A DNA stretch of 64,000 nt from Flavobacterium beibuense (lineage in GTDB: Bacteria; Bacteroidota; Bacteroidia; Flavobacteriales; Flavobacteriaceae). Under the pieces are notes generated by a model that was not told where the DNA came from, did not search any database, and was given only the letters and a program-made list of their open reading frames with translations. The DNA lies in contig NZ_JUIW01000001.1 in the NCBI RefSeq assembly GCF_004151245.1, positions 62,001-126,000 on the forward strand, in the 5' to 3' direction. The position numbers were made by a program, and so were the translations under genes. Within the stretch, counting starts at the first letter, position 1, and the number at the start of each line of letters is the position of its first letter. Below, in pieces: positions 8,955 to 17,684 of this stretch.

Positions 8955-11900
8955 ATGTTAAACCTTACTGCCGGAAAAAAGATTTTTACACTTTTTTGGC
9001 TATTATTTTCACTTACTGCTTTTGCACAATTGCCATCCTTTACGGTAACGGCGACCCCCACCGCGCAAACATGTTTGGGTAACGGTTCACTTGCATTTTC
9101 TGTTTCCGGTACAGATCCCGCTGCAAATATTGATTATACCGTATACCTTTTGCCTGATACCACTACTCCTGTGGGAGTTACCACTACTGCAACTTTAAAC
9201 AGCCTTGTGGCGGGGAATTATCTTGTTGTGGCTACCCAGTCTCTAGGAGGCGAATCTAATACAGCATCGGTAAACGTTACTATTGCAGATAATACTGTCC
9301 CTATTGGCTATACAATACAAGGGACGAATGTACATTGTGGCAATGATGGTGTTATTGAGGTAAATGTTACCTCTGGTGCCCCCCCGTTAACATACGAAAT
9401 AATGTCTGGTCCCGTAACATTTCCTATACAGTCATCAAATGTGTTTAGCAACCTGCCGGCAGGGTCTTATCAGGTAAGGGTTCACGATGGCTGTGGTGAT
9501 GCTAATGTGGTTACTTATCAGTTAATAGCAGTTCCGGCGGATATTGTTATTGATGATCCCATTGTGGAATCGGCGATGTTACCAAGCTGTACGACTGTAA
9601 ATGTTACTCATTATTATACCCCCGGGGGTGGCAATAGTGAAATATTTTTCCCTTTGCAATTTCAGTTTACAGTTTATCCTCCGGGTGGAGGGATGCCAAT
9701 AATAGTTACACAAAATATATCAACAGGTTCACCAACTAACATAAATAATACTACCTCAACAATTCCTTATTATAATGGGCAGGCTTATAGTTATGATTTA
9801 CAGATCACGGATGCCTGTGGTAATATATTTACACTGGATGATGTTGAAATTGATGAGGAAATAGATATTGAACTTAATTTTATGAATAGCGGTTGTGAGG
9901 AGTTTGTTCTCAATTTGATGCCGGATCATTATATGGGGCCTTATACAGTAACGTTTATTGATTCTCCTGCAGGCTTTGTTCCTTCAGACTTTAATGCTTC
10001 ACATCCGGTTTTTGCGTCGGGAGGAGCTTTTTATGGTACGCCGGCAAACCCTGTACCTTCAGGTCAATATACTGTACAGATTACAGATGCCTGTGGAAAT
10101 ACGGTTCAGAAAACTATCGTTGTTGGTGGAAGCGGAAATCCAGGTTATATAGCGTCTTTTAATTCTGAGATATGTGCCGGTCAGGTAGGTATTAGTATAG
10201 AGGGAGGAGTTATAGTGGACGTGGATATAATAGCAGCGCCGGGTACATATCCTCAAACCTTACCGGATGATGTTTCTGAATATATTGATGATGTTGATTT
10301 TTTTATGCAGCCTCTTCCTGCCGGAAATTATGTGTTTTTAGTAACCGATGCCTGTGGTAATGAGTCTGAACTTATTGTAGAAATATCACCCGGTCAGGGC
10401 CTTGATTTTTCTTTTGACCAAAGGCCGGGGTGTGCCATAGGGGAAGGCTCGGTAAGAGTATATATTAGTGGTAACAGTATTGTAGATACGATAGAAATAA
10501 CTTCGGCGCCTGCTTCGTTTACTGAAGTATTACCTTTTGATGCATCGGCATTTATTGCAGAAAATGGGGCTTTATACATGAATTCGTTGCCTCAGGGTAA
10601 CTATACTTTTGAAGGGCTTGACGGATGCGGAGTTGCACATTCAGGCCAGGTTTTAATTGAAGGTTATGCGGAACAAACCAATAACACGCAGGTTATTCCA
10701 AACTGTGGCTCATTTGATTTTTCTCTTGAGTTTGCATCAAACAACAATAACAGTGTTTCTTTTTGGTTGCAAAAATATGATGAGGTTACCGATACATGGG
10801 GGCATCCTGAAACGGGTGTGACTTATCAGGAAGGTACGCAGCCAAGTAATATGAATTCAAGATTCTTAAATAATAACACAACTAATGTTAACCTGGCTTA
10901 TTTAGGACAATTTAGGGTTATAAGAGTTTTCTTTGTGTTTTCGAACGGGCAGGTTCCTACTACAAGGTGTGTGCAGGTAGTTAATGAGTTTACGTTTGAT
11001 GGCCTGCCAAAAATTATTGATGTATTCAGTCTGCCTTGTGGTGGTCCAAATATGCAGGTAGCTGTTGATGCAGAAGGTATGCCGCCACTTACTTACAGTA
11101 TTACTCAAATGAACGGAAATCCGTTTCTTATTGATAACGGTACTGATAATGTTTTTACCGATTTGGCTCCGGGGACTTATAACTTTAGGGTTACAGATGA
11201 TTGCGGAAACTTTAGAAATATGCAACTGGATATTAACGATCTTGAACCGGTAGATATAGTAGCTACCGGATTATGTGATGGTGCAGACGGACAACTTTCG
11301 GTTTCGCAATTTTCAATATTTGAATACCAATGGTGGAAGGCGGATAACCCAGGGGTTATTTTGAGTACAACCAATACCCTGGATTTTCCTTCATTCAATT
11401 CTGCTACCGATGCAGGAACTTATTTTGTAAGCTTAGTGGCTACAGGTGGGGGTATTGATTGTGAACAGATACTGGAGTATGAAGTGTTACCTTCTGCAGC
11501 TGCAAATGCAGGGGACGACGATACTATTAACTATTGTAACGACGGAGAGGCTATAGACCTAAACGGACTTTTAAGTACTCCGCATGATGAAGGTGGTGTA
11601 TGGAGTGATGTAAATGGTAGTGGGGCTCTTGTTGGTAATATGTTTACTACAGAAGGACTAACAGGAGGTGTGTATGAGTTCAGGTACAGGGTAACCGATA
11701 TGTGTGATAATGCTGATGAAGCTGTTATTGTAATTAATCTTAGAGATATTCCTCAGGCGCCACTTGCCGATCCTGTGGCAGCAGTTTGTGAAGGTGAAGA
11801 TATTCAGCTTGGTGCTGTTACTGTAGCAAATGCCGTTTATGAATGGACAGGTCCTGCTAACTTTACCTCTGCAGAACAAAACCCAATGATAGCAGGTGCA

Positions 11901-12722
11901 GGTGTTGCTGCCAATGGTATTTATGAGGTTAGGGTTATTGTAAACGGTTGTATTTCTGAAGCAGCTACTGTTAATGTTGTAGTTAATCCATCGCCTGATT
12001 TTAATATAGAAGGCGATACTGTTCTTTGTGAAGGGCAAACCGGACAACTGACTGTTGCGGCAGAAAACTTTGATGAAAATGTGGTTACCTACCAGTGGTA
12101 TTTTGAAGAGGAACAGCTTCCCGGTGTAGATGCTTCTGTTATTGATGTTCAGGAAATAGGAACCTATCGCGTTGAGGTTAACAATAATGGTTGTTTAGCA
12201 GAACGAACTATAATAGTGACAAGAAATACAAATGCTTTTGAACTGGTACTTGAAAACGGATGTAATAATTTTGATTATGTAATATCTGTAACAAGTACTG
12301 ATGATCTTGACGGGGCTACTTACAACTGGACGGGTCCTGAAGGATTTAATGCTTCAGGTTCTGAAATCGTAATTTCAGAAATGCCTGCCGGAACCTACGC
12401 GGTTGAGGTTACTAATATGCAGGGCTGTTCTGCAACTGCATCAGTAAATGTTGAAAGTACTTTTTGTACAATACCAAGAGGTGTATCTCCTGGAGATGAT
12501 GGTTATAATGATACTTTTGATCTTTCTAACCTGAATGTCCAGGAAATAAAAATATTTAATCGTTACGGGCTTAAAGTGTATGAAAAGGTTGGTTATATAA
12601 ATGAATGGCATGGCCAATCAGATAAAGGAGAACTACCTACAGGTACCTACTATTATGTAGTTACACTTTCGGCCGGTAAACAGGTAACAGGTTGGGTCTA
12701 CCTTCAAAGACCAGTTAATTAA
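8955..12722 (+). CDS. Giant cell-surface protein with T9SS type B sorting domain (copy 2, paralogue)
   Basis: A 1255-residue paralogue of the preceding protein, colinear along its whole length. It has a signal peptide (about 1-24, ending AFAQ), then near-identical openings such as QTCLGNG and YTVYLLPDTTTPVGVTT, six CGN-type repeat modules, two Ig-like modules and an 83-residue type B sorting domain (IPRGVSPGDDGYND, KIFNRYG, LPTGTYYYVV). Corresponding segments are very similar at both ends and more divergent around residues 170-330, with small insertions there. The 15-bp gap and the absence of an intervening terminator indicate one operon, and a strong hairpin terminator follows. The pair arose by tandem duplication. 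Exported across the outer membrane by T9SS; the ligand is unknown. Confidence 0.88.
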   Translation: MLNLTAGKKIFTLFWLLFSLTAFAQLPSFTVTATPTAQTCLGNGSLAFSVSGTDPAANIDYTVYLLPDTTTPVGVTTTATLNSLVAGNYLVVATQSLGGESNTASVNVTIADNTVPIGYTIQGTNVHCGNDGVIEVNVTSGAPPLTYEIMSGPVTFPIQSSNVFSNLPAGSYQVRVHDGCGDANVVTYQLIAVPADIVIDDPIVESAMLPSCTTVNVTHYYTPGGGNSEIFFPLQFQFTVYPPGGGMPIIVTQNISTGSPTNINNTTSTIPYYNGQAYSYDLQITDACGNIFTLDDVEIDEEIDIELNFMNSGCEEFVLNLMPDHYMGPYTVTFIDSPAGFVPSDFNASHPVFASGGAFYGTPANPVPSGQYTVQITDACGNTVQKTIVVGGSGNPGYIASFNSEICAGQVGISIEGGVIVDVDIIAAPGTYPQTLPDDVSEYIDDVDFFMQPLPAGNYVFLVTDACGNESELIVEISPGQGLDFSFDQRPGCAIGEGSVRVYISGNSIVDTIEITSAPASFTEVLPFDASAFIAENGALYMNSLPQGNYTFEGLDGCGVAHSGQVLIEGYAEQTNNTQVIPNCGSFDFSLEFASNNNNSVSFWLQKYDEVTDTWGHPETGVTYQEGTQPSNMNSRFLNNNTTNVNLAYLGQFRVIRVFFVFSNGQVPTTRCVQVVNEFTFDGLPKIIDVFSLPCGGPNMQVAVDAEGMPPLTYSITQMNGNPFLIDNGTDNVFTDLAPGTYNFRVTDDCGNFRNMQLDINDLEPVDIVATGLCDGADGQLSVSQFSIFEYQWWKADNPGVILSTTNTLDFPSFNSATDAGTYFVSLVATGGGIDCEQILEYEVLPSAAANAGDDDTINYCNDGEAIDLNGLLSTPHDEGGVWSDVNGSGALVGNMFTTEGLTGGVYEFRYRVTDMCDNADEAVIVINLRDIPQAPLADPVAAVCEGEDIQLGAVTVANAVYEWTGPANFTSAEQNPMIAGAGVAANGIYEVRVIVNGCISEAATVNVVVNPSPDFNIEGDTVLCEGQTGQLTVAAENFDENVVTYQWYFEEEQLPGVDASVIDVQEIGTYRVEVNNNGCLAERTIIVTRNTNAFELVLENGCNNFDYVISVTSTDDLDGATYNWTGPEGFNASGSEIVISEMPAGTYAVEVTNMQGCSATASVNVESTFCTIPRGVSPGDDGYNDTFDLSNLNVQEIKIFNRYGLKVYEKVGYINEWHGQSDKGELPTGTYYYVVTLSAGKQVTGWVYLQRPVN

Positions 12723-12738
12723 TGGTATTTTAAGTGTC

Positions 12739-12770
12739 AAAAAAAGCTTAGCATTTGCTAAGCTTTTTTA
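12739..12770. terminator. Bidirectional terminator between the surface-protein operon and the ABC genes
   Basis: A perfect hairpin (AAAAAGCTTAGCA, 3-nt loop, then GCTAAGCTTTTT) has a T-run on both strands. It lies 17 bp after the stop of the upper-strand operon and overlaps the stop codon of the lower-strand ATPase gene. Confidence 0.88.
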
Positions 12771-13568
12771 TTTATTAAGATGTAAGTCGTTACTTCTTTC
12801 TTCATCATCTTCTTCCAGAAGACTTTCACGTACTTTCTTGAACAGGTCTGACGAGTAAACAAATTCCACAATAGATTTATTTCTTGTTTCCAGTATCTGT
12901 TCATTATTACCTTCCCACTCTTTTATTCCGTTTTTAAGGAATATAATCTTTTCACCTATCTGTAATACAGAGTTCATATCGTGTGTGTTTATTACAGTAG
13001 TAATGTCATACTCACGGGTAATTTCCTGTATAAGTTCATCAATAAGGATAGATGTTTCCGGATCAAGGCCTGAGTTAGGCTCATCACAAAATAGGTATTT
13101 AGGGTTGTTAACAATAGCCCTTGCTATGGCAACCCTTTTTTGCATACCTCCCGAAAGTTCGTTAGGAAACTTATGGTTGGCGTCTTTCAGGTTAACCCTG
13201 TCAAGTACTTCATTTACCCTTTCTTTAATTACCCTGCTTTTCTTGTCGGTAAACATTTTTAAGGGAAAACCTACATTCTCTTCCACATTCATGGAGTCAA
13301 AAAGGGCGCTGCCCTGAAATACCATTCCTATCTCTGTTCTAAGCTTTCTTTTTTCGTCTTTGCTTAGTTCAGAATATATTCTTCCGTCAAATGAAATTGT
13401 TCCTACTTCAGGGGTATGTATGCCTAAAAGCGATTTAAGCATTACGGTTTTACCCGATCCGCTTCGTCCTATGATAAGGTTAGTTTTTCCGGTTTCAAAA
13501 GTTGCAGAAATACCTTTAAGCACTTTGGTATCCCCAAACGATTTTTCTATGTCTTTAATCTCAATCAT
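12768..13568 (-). CDS. MlaF-like ABC transporter ATPase
   Basis: Cytoplasmic ATPase subunit of an Mla/Ttg2-type ABC transporter, which moves phospholipids or other lipids between the inner membrane and the periplasm. Walker A is GRSGSGKT at residues 34-41, the signature is LSGGMQKR and Walker B is YLFCDEPNSGLDP, with an H-loop in INTHDMNS. The 266-aa length matches MlaF. Its start codon overlaps the stop of the permease gene by one base (TAATG), indicating translational coupling. No MlaD-type substrate-binding gene is adjacent; in Bacteroidota it is often elsewhere. Confidence 0.9.
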   Translation of the reverse strand: MIEIKDIEKSFGDTKVLKGISATFETGKTNLIIGRSGSGKTVMLKSLLGIHTPEVGTISFDGRIYSELSKDEKRKLRTEIGMVFQGSALFDSMNVEENVGFPLKMFTDKKSRVIKERVNEVLDRVNLKDANHKFPNELSGGMQKRVAIARAIVNNPKYLFCDEPNSGLDPETSILIDELIQEITREYDITTVINTHDMNSVLQIGEKIIFLKNGIKEWEGNNEQILETRNKSIVEFVYSSDLFKKVRESLLEEDDEERSNDLHLNK

Positions 13569-14308
13569 TAGCTTAAAAGTAATTGCGTTATAATATAGTT
13601 AACGGTAATAATAACCACACTGGTCCACACGAATGATGTGGTACTTGCCTTACCAACTTCCAGCGCTCCTCCTTTCATGTAAAAACCATGGAATGAAGGA
13701 ATGGTTGCCAACAGCATACCAAAAATAAAGGTTTTAAGAAATGCATAAAACACATGGAAAGGTATAAAGTCGGTTTGTATACCGGTAATAAACTGATCAC
13801 TTCCTACAAAGCCTCCATAAACACCTGCAAGCCATCCTCCTAAAATACCAAGGAACATAGAGATTGCGATTACAAACGGATACAAGGTAAAAGCTACAAT
13901 TTTAGGAAATACAAGGTAATTAATAGCATTAACCCCCATAACTTCCAGTGCATCTATCTGTTCTGTTACCCTCATCGTGCCTATACTCGAAGTAATGTAA
14001 GAACCTGCACGACCTGCCATAATTATGGAAATGAAAGTAGGTGCAAACTCAAGTATAACTGATTGCCTTGTCGCAAATGCGATAAGCGATTTTGGTATTA
14101 GCGGATTGGTAAGGTTAAGTGCTGTTTGTATAGCAACAACCCCGCCTATAAAGAACGAAATGAAGGCTACAATGCCTAGTGAACCGATAATAAGGTCGTC
14201 TATTTCCTTAAGTATCAGCTGTTTCATTACGACCCATTTTGTTGGCTTATTAAAAACCTCCTTGATCATAAGGAAGTAATGGCCTATCTGATGTAAAGCT
14301 TTAATCAT
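13568..14308 (-). CDS. MlaE-like ABC transporter permease
   Basis: Integral inner-membrane permease of the MlaE family (246 aa, about five membrane segments), the partner of the downstream ATPase. Typical family segments include GGVVAIQTALN near residues 53-63, the stretch FAPTFISIIMAGRAGS and the conserved EQIDALEVMGVNAINYLV, which is thought to contact the ATPase. First gene of a two-gene operon, with a one-base overlap between them. Likely role is lipid trafficking for outer-membrane maintenance, by family; the direction of transport cannot be read from sequence. Confidence 0.9.
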   Translation of the reverse strand: MIKALHQIGHYFLMIKEVFNKPTKWVVMKQLILKEIDDLIIGSLGIVAFISFFIGGVVAIQTALNLTNPLIPKSLIAFATRQSVILEFAPTFISIIMAGRAGSYITSSIGTMRVTEQIDALEVMGVNAINYLVFPKIVAFTLYPFVIAISMFLGILGGWLAGVYGGFVGSDQFITGIQTDFIPFHVFYAFLKTFIFGMLLATIPSFHGFYMKGGALEVGKASTTSFVWTSVVIITVNYIITQLLLS

Positions 14309-14388
14309 CTAAATTTCGAAATAAAGGCTAAAGTACCGAATTGTACCCAGTTTTTAGTATTACTTAATAGTTTTTTAATATTCTTGGG

Positions 14389-15240
14389 TTAGTTAAAGAC
14401 TTTCTTTTTCATCTTTGCCCAACGGTATTTTCTTATGAACTTTGCCTGCTCTTTTGTTACCAGCATAGTTTTCTTTTCTCTCTTTGCTTTAAAGTAACCG
14501 TTTATGTAATCGGCAAAAAGTGAAGGTTTGCCTTTTCTTATTGCCAGCTTAGCAGAAGCGATAGCGGTAATTAAAAATCCGTAGCCTAAAGTATAAAATG
14601 CTGCACCCTGTTTGTAACGTGCCGCTTTATCGTAATTAGCTCCGGTAGGTTTTAGGTGTTTTACCTTGAGGTTATCTATGGTTATTACTTCCCAACCGTA
14701 AAATTTTGCAAGCAGTTCGTCTACAGTGTCCCATCCCATGGCAACCCTTAGTTTGTCCATCTGTAAAAAACACTCTTTACGATACGCTTTAAATGCGCCG
14801 CGAATATGGTCTTTGTCAGTAAGGTTCTCCAGTATCCATTTGCCGTTTTGCTCTATATAGGCAAATCCGCCTACAATGCCTGCCTTCGGGTTATTTTTAA
14901 AAGTATTGAGTATAGTTTCAAAATAATTGTCAGGCAGTATAAGGTCGGCATCCAGTTTTACAATGACATCATAATCTTCATCAATGGTTTCATAACCGGC
15001 ATTAAAAGCCTGTATTACTTTGCTTCCCGGTAGGTGAACTGCATCGGAAGATTTATTGACCAGTTTTATCCAGGGATATTTTTTAGCAAATTCTTTTACT
15101 ATTTCTGCTGTCTTATCTGTTGAATTATCGTTTACCACTACAGCTTTTGCAGGCAAAACAGTTTGTTCTGCAAGCGATTGCAGAGTGATAGCCATAAAAG
15201 CTTCCTCGTTGTATGCCGGGATAATGATGTAATATTTCAT
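14389..15240 (-). CDS. Glycosyltransferase family 2
   Basis: A GT-A fold glycosyltransferase of about 283 aa, expected at the cytoplasmic face of the membrane in glycan or glycolipid synthesis. It opens with KYYIIIPAYNEE, has the nucleotide-sugar segment VVNDNSTDKT and a metal-binding KLDADLILP. I start it at ATG 15240; a TTG codon at 15261 would add seven residues that family members lack. It is divergent from the next glycosyltransferase, with starts 58 bp apart, so both promoters sit in that gap. The sugar donor and acceptor are unknown. Confidence 0.85.
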   Translation of the reverse strand: MKYYIIIPAYNEEAFMAITLQSLAEQTVLPAKAVVVNDNSTDKTAEIVKEFAKKYPWIKLVNKSSDAVHLPGSKVIQAFNAGYETIDEDYDVIVKLDADLILPDNYFETILNTFKNNPKAGIVGGFAYIEQNGKWILENLTDKDHIRGAFKAYRKECFLQMDKLRVAMGWDTVDELLAKFYGWEVITIDNLKVKHLKPTGANYDKAARYKQGAAFYTLGYGFLITAIASAKLAIRKGKPSLFADYINGYFKAKREKKTMLVTKEQAKFIRKYRWAKMKKKVFN

Positions 15241-15268
15241 TTTATACAGAAATTGGTGCAAATATCTC

Positions 15269-15276
15269 TATTTTTG
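15269..15276 (+). promoter_or_regulatory. -7 promoter element for the glycosyltransferase-flippase operon
   Basis: TATTTTTG matches the Bacteroidota -7 consensus TAnnTTTG exactly and lies 22 bp before the proposed TTG start at 15299. No good -33 TTG is found at 17-23 bp spacing, so confidence is moderate. Confidence 0.5.
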
Positions 15277-15298
15277 TGTTATAAGAAAAACACAAATC

Positions 15299-16174
15299 TT
15301 GAATAAAACAGTTTTCGTAGTTATTGTAACCTATAACGGAGCACATTGGATGGATAAGAACATTCAGTCCCTGCTTAACTCCTCGTATCAGGTTAAGATT
15401 ATTGTGGCAGATAACTGCTCTACGGATGATACTGTTAGTGTAGTTGAAAAGTATCCTGAGGTTACATTTCTTAAAATGACCTCCAATCTTGGTTTTGGCA
15501 AAGCTAATAATATAGGGATAAAGGAAGCCCTTGAAAAAGGAGCTGATTATGTTTTTCTTCTTAATCAGGATGCATGGGTGTTTAATGATACCGTAGGTAA
15601 CCTAATACAGGTAATGGAAAAGGATACAGGTATAGGATTGGTAAGTCCGATGCATTATATAGCCGATGAGGTAACTCTCGATTCTAACTTTAAGACATAT
15701 CTGGATAGGGGAGTACCTTTTCACAATTCACAAAGTTTAATACAGGTAACTTTTGTAAATGCTGCTGCCTGGATGTTAAGTAGGGAGTGTATTGAGAAAA
15801 CAGGTTACTTCGAACCGCTTTTCGGACATTATGGAGAGGATCGTAATTACTGCGACAGAGTTTTATATCATGGCTTTTCCATTGTTATAAACGAATACTC
15901 TAAAATAGTGCATGACAGGGTAATAACCCGAAATTTTAAAAAGGATATTATACAATGCAGATATAAGCTGCTTACCACTTTGCTAAACATTAATCATGGT
16001 TTGGCTAAGAGCTATATGCTGGGATTAAAAGATGTTTTAGGATTGACCAAATATTTTAGTAAGTTTTATGGGTTTGGTAAATCAGTTAAATTGTTTTTTA
16101 ACCTGTTTGGATATTATATCGGCCTGATGTTTAAATCGGGACAAATAATAACAGCCAGAAACAACGCAAAATAA
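15299..16174 (+). CDS. Glycosyltransferase family 2 (rhamnosyltransferase-like)
   Basis: A 291-residue GT-A glycosyltransferase starting VFVVIVTYNGAHW, with ADNCSTDD for the nucleotide and NQDAWVF in place of the DxD metal motif. The segment GHYGEDRNYCDR is typical of rhamnosyl- or galactofuranosyl-transferase-like GT2 enzymes that build O-antigen or capsule. The start is TTG at 15299: it precedes the conserved first beta-strand directly and there is no earlier ATG in frame, so this is a probable non-ATG start. The flippase gene starts at the base after its stop, so the two are coupled and probably act on the same lipid-linked glycan. Confidence 0.85.
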   Translation: MNKTVFVVIVTYNGAHWMDKNIQSLLNSSYQVKIIVADNCSTDDTVSVVEKYPEVTFLKMTSNLGFGKANNIGIKEALEKGADYVFLLNQDAWVFNDTVGNLIQVMEKDTGIGLVSPMHYIADEVTLDSNFKTYLDRGVPFHNSQSLIQVTFVNAAAWMLSRECIEKTGYFEPLFGHYGEDRNYCDRVLYHGFSIVINEYSKIVHDRVITRNFKKDIIQCRYKLLTTLLNINHGLAKSYMLGLKDVLGLTKYFSKFYGFGKSVKLFFNLFGYYIGLMFKSGQIITARNNAK

Positions 16175-17638
16175 ATGGAAAAGAAAGCCTCCATAAAGCA
16201 GTTTTTTCTTTACTCGGTTATTAACTATATCGGTACGGCAATAGGTGTCGTGTCTACTGTTCTTATATATCCTCAAAACAAAGAGCTGTATGGTACCATA
16301 AGTTATGTAGAGGGTATAGCTCAGTTGCTATTTCCTATTATGGTACTTGGGGCGTCTCAGGCACTTATAAAGTTTTATCCTGCACTCGATGAATATAAAA
16401 AGAGGCAGCTCTTTAATTACAGCATTGTTTCGGTAGGGATTATTAGCGCTGTTGTTTTTTTAGGCATACTGCTTTATAATAATTTGAAGGAGAGTGAAAC
16501 CGGCTGGTTGCTGTATTTTGCTTTTCCTATAGCCTTATCGTTGGCTTTTGTGGAGCTTTTCAGAAAACAGGCTCAGGATCTTCAAAAACTTGCGGTACCT
16601 ACACTTTATGAAAAGCTGTTTCCTAAAATAGCTTTGCCATTGGTTTTTATATTATTCCTGAACCATATAATCGGGGTATATGAATCGCTTTTGTTTTTTG
16701 CGGTTTGTTACGGACTGATTTTTATCCTTACAGCTATATATGTTTTTAAGCATTACAAACCGGGATTTAATTACAGATTTAAAACCCTGTTTGGAGAAAT
16801 ATCAAGAAAAGAATACTTCCGTTATAGCCTGTATGCTTTTGCAGGCAGTTTAGGTTCGTTGCTGGCTTTCAGAATAGACAGTATAGTAATCTTTAATATG
16901 ATATCCGAAGAGGCTAACGGTACTTTTAAAATAGGGTCTAATCTGGCTTCTACGTTGCAAATTCCGGCTGTGGGATTGTTTGCCTTATATGCGCCTATTG
17001 TTTCAGGCTATCTTAAAAATGATAACTTCAGCGAACTGCATGTTAAGTATAAAGAGGTGGCAAGGCTGCTGTTTTTTATAGGAGCAGTTTTATACAGTTG
17101 TATATTTTTAGGAATCGACGATCTTTTTATGCTAATGCCTACCAGGGATAAACTGATGGACAGCATACCTGTTATTCTTGTTTTAGGATTTAGTGTGCTG
17201 GTTAATATGGCTACCGGTTTTAATTCAGAAATTATTACCTATTCTAAGTATTACAGGTTTAATCTTATTACCATACTATTACTTATATTGCTTAATATAT
17301 CGCTAAATGTGTATTTTGTTTATGCCGGTTACGGAATACTTGGTGTATCCTATGCTTCCTTTATTGCTATGGCACTGTTTAATATCTCTAAGCTTATATT
17401 TATTTACAAAAAGTTTAAACTTATACCTTTTGATGCTGCTTTCTTTAAGATGGCTGCTGTGTTTGTGTTTACTCTGGTGCTGGTTTATTTTTTACCTAAT
17501 GCAGAAAGTCACCTTGTTAACCTGTTGTATAAGGTAGGCCTGTCGTTTATTTTAAACATTGTAATTGTTTATAAGCTGAAATTGGTGCATCAGGTAAACG
17601 TATGGATAGATAAAGTAATGTCTTTTGGGAGGAAATAA
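16175..17638 (+). CDS. Polysaccharide flippase (Wzx/MOP-like)
   Basis: Integral inner-membrane protein of 487 aa with about 12-14 hydrophobic segments, belonging to the polysaccharide biosynthesis branch of the MOP flippase superfamily. Members move lipid-linked oligosaccharides from the cytoplasmic to the periplasmic leaflet. The N-terminus (KKASIKQFFLYSVINYIGTA) is typical of flavobacterial versions. It directly follows the glycosyltransferase gene with no spacing, which supports a shared surface-glycan pathway, although no polymerase or further transferases are present nearby. Confidence 0.85.
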   Translation: MEKKASIKQFFLYSVINYIGTAIGVVSTVLIYPQNKELYGTISYVEGIAQLLFPIMVLGASQALIKFYPALDEYKKRQLFNYSIVSVGIISAVVFLGILLYNNLKESETGWLLYFAFPIALSLAFVELFRKQAQDLQKLAVPTLYEKLFPKIALPLVFILFLNHIIGVYESLLFFAVCYGLIFILTAIYVFKHYKPGFNYRFKTLFGEISRKEYFRYSLYAFAGSLGSLLAFRIDSIVIFNMISEEANGTFKIGSNLASTLQIPAVGLFALYAPIVSGYLKNDNFSELHVKYKEVARLLFFIGAVLYSCIFLGIDDLFMLMPTRDKLMDSIPVILVLGFSVLVNMATGFNSEIITYSKYYRFNLITILLLILLNISLNVYFVYAGYGILGVSYASFIAMALFNISKLIFIYKKFKLIPFDAAFFKMAAVFVFTLVLVYFLPNAESHLVNLLYKVGLSFILNIVIVYKLKLVHQVNVWIDKVMSFGRK

Positions 17639-17664
17639 AAAAGGACAGCCATAGCTGTCCTTTC
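17634..17664 (-). terminator. Terminator for the KAS III-like gene (convergent with the flippase)
   Basis: Hairpin AAAGGACAGC-CATA-GCTGTCCTTT. Read on the lower strand it is followed by TTTTTTATTT, the better T-run, so it mainly ends the KAS III gene. It may also stop the flippase transcript from the other side. Confidence 0.8.
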
Positions 17665-17684
17665 CAAGATAATATTTAGAGGAA

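Noticed and set aside
12768-14308. Complete Mla system
   Set aside because: Only the permease and ATPase are here; no MlaD, MlaC or MlaA gene is adjacent, so I call only the ABC pair.
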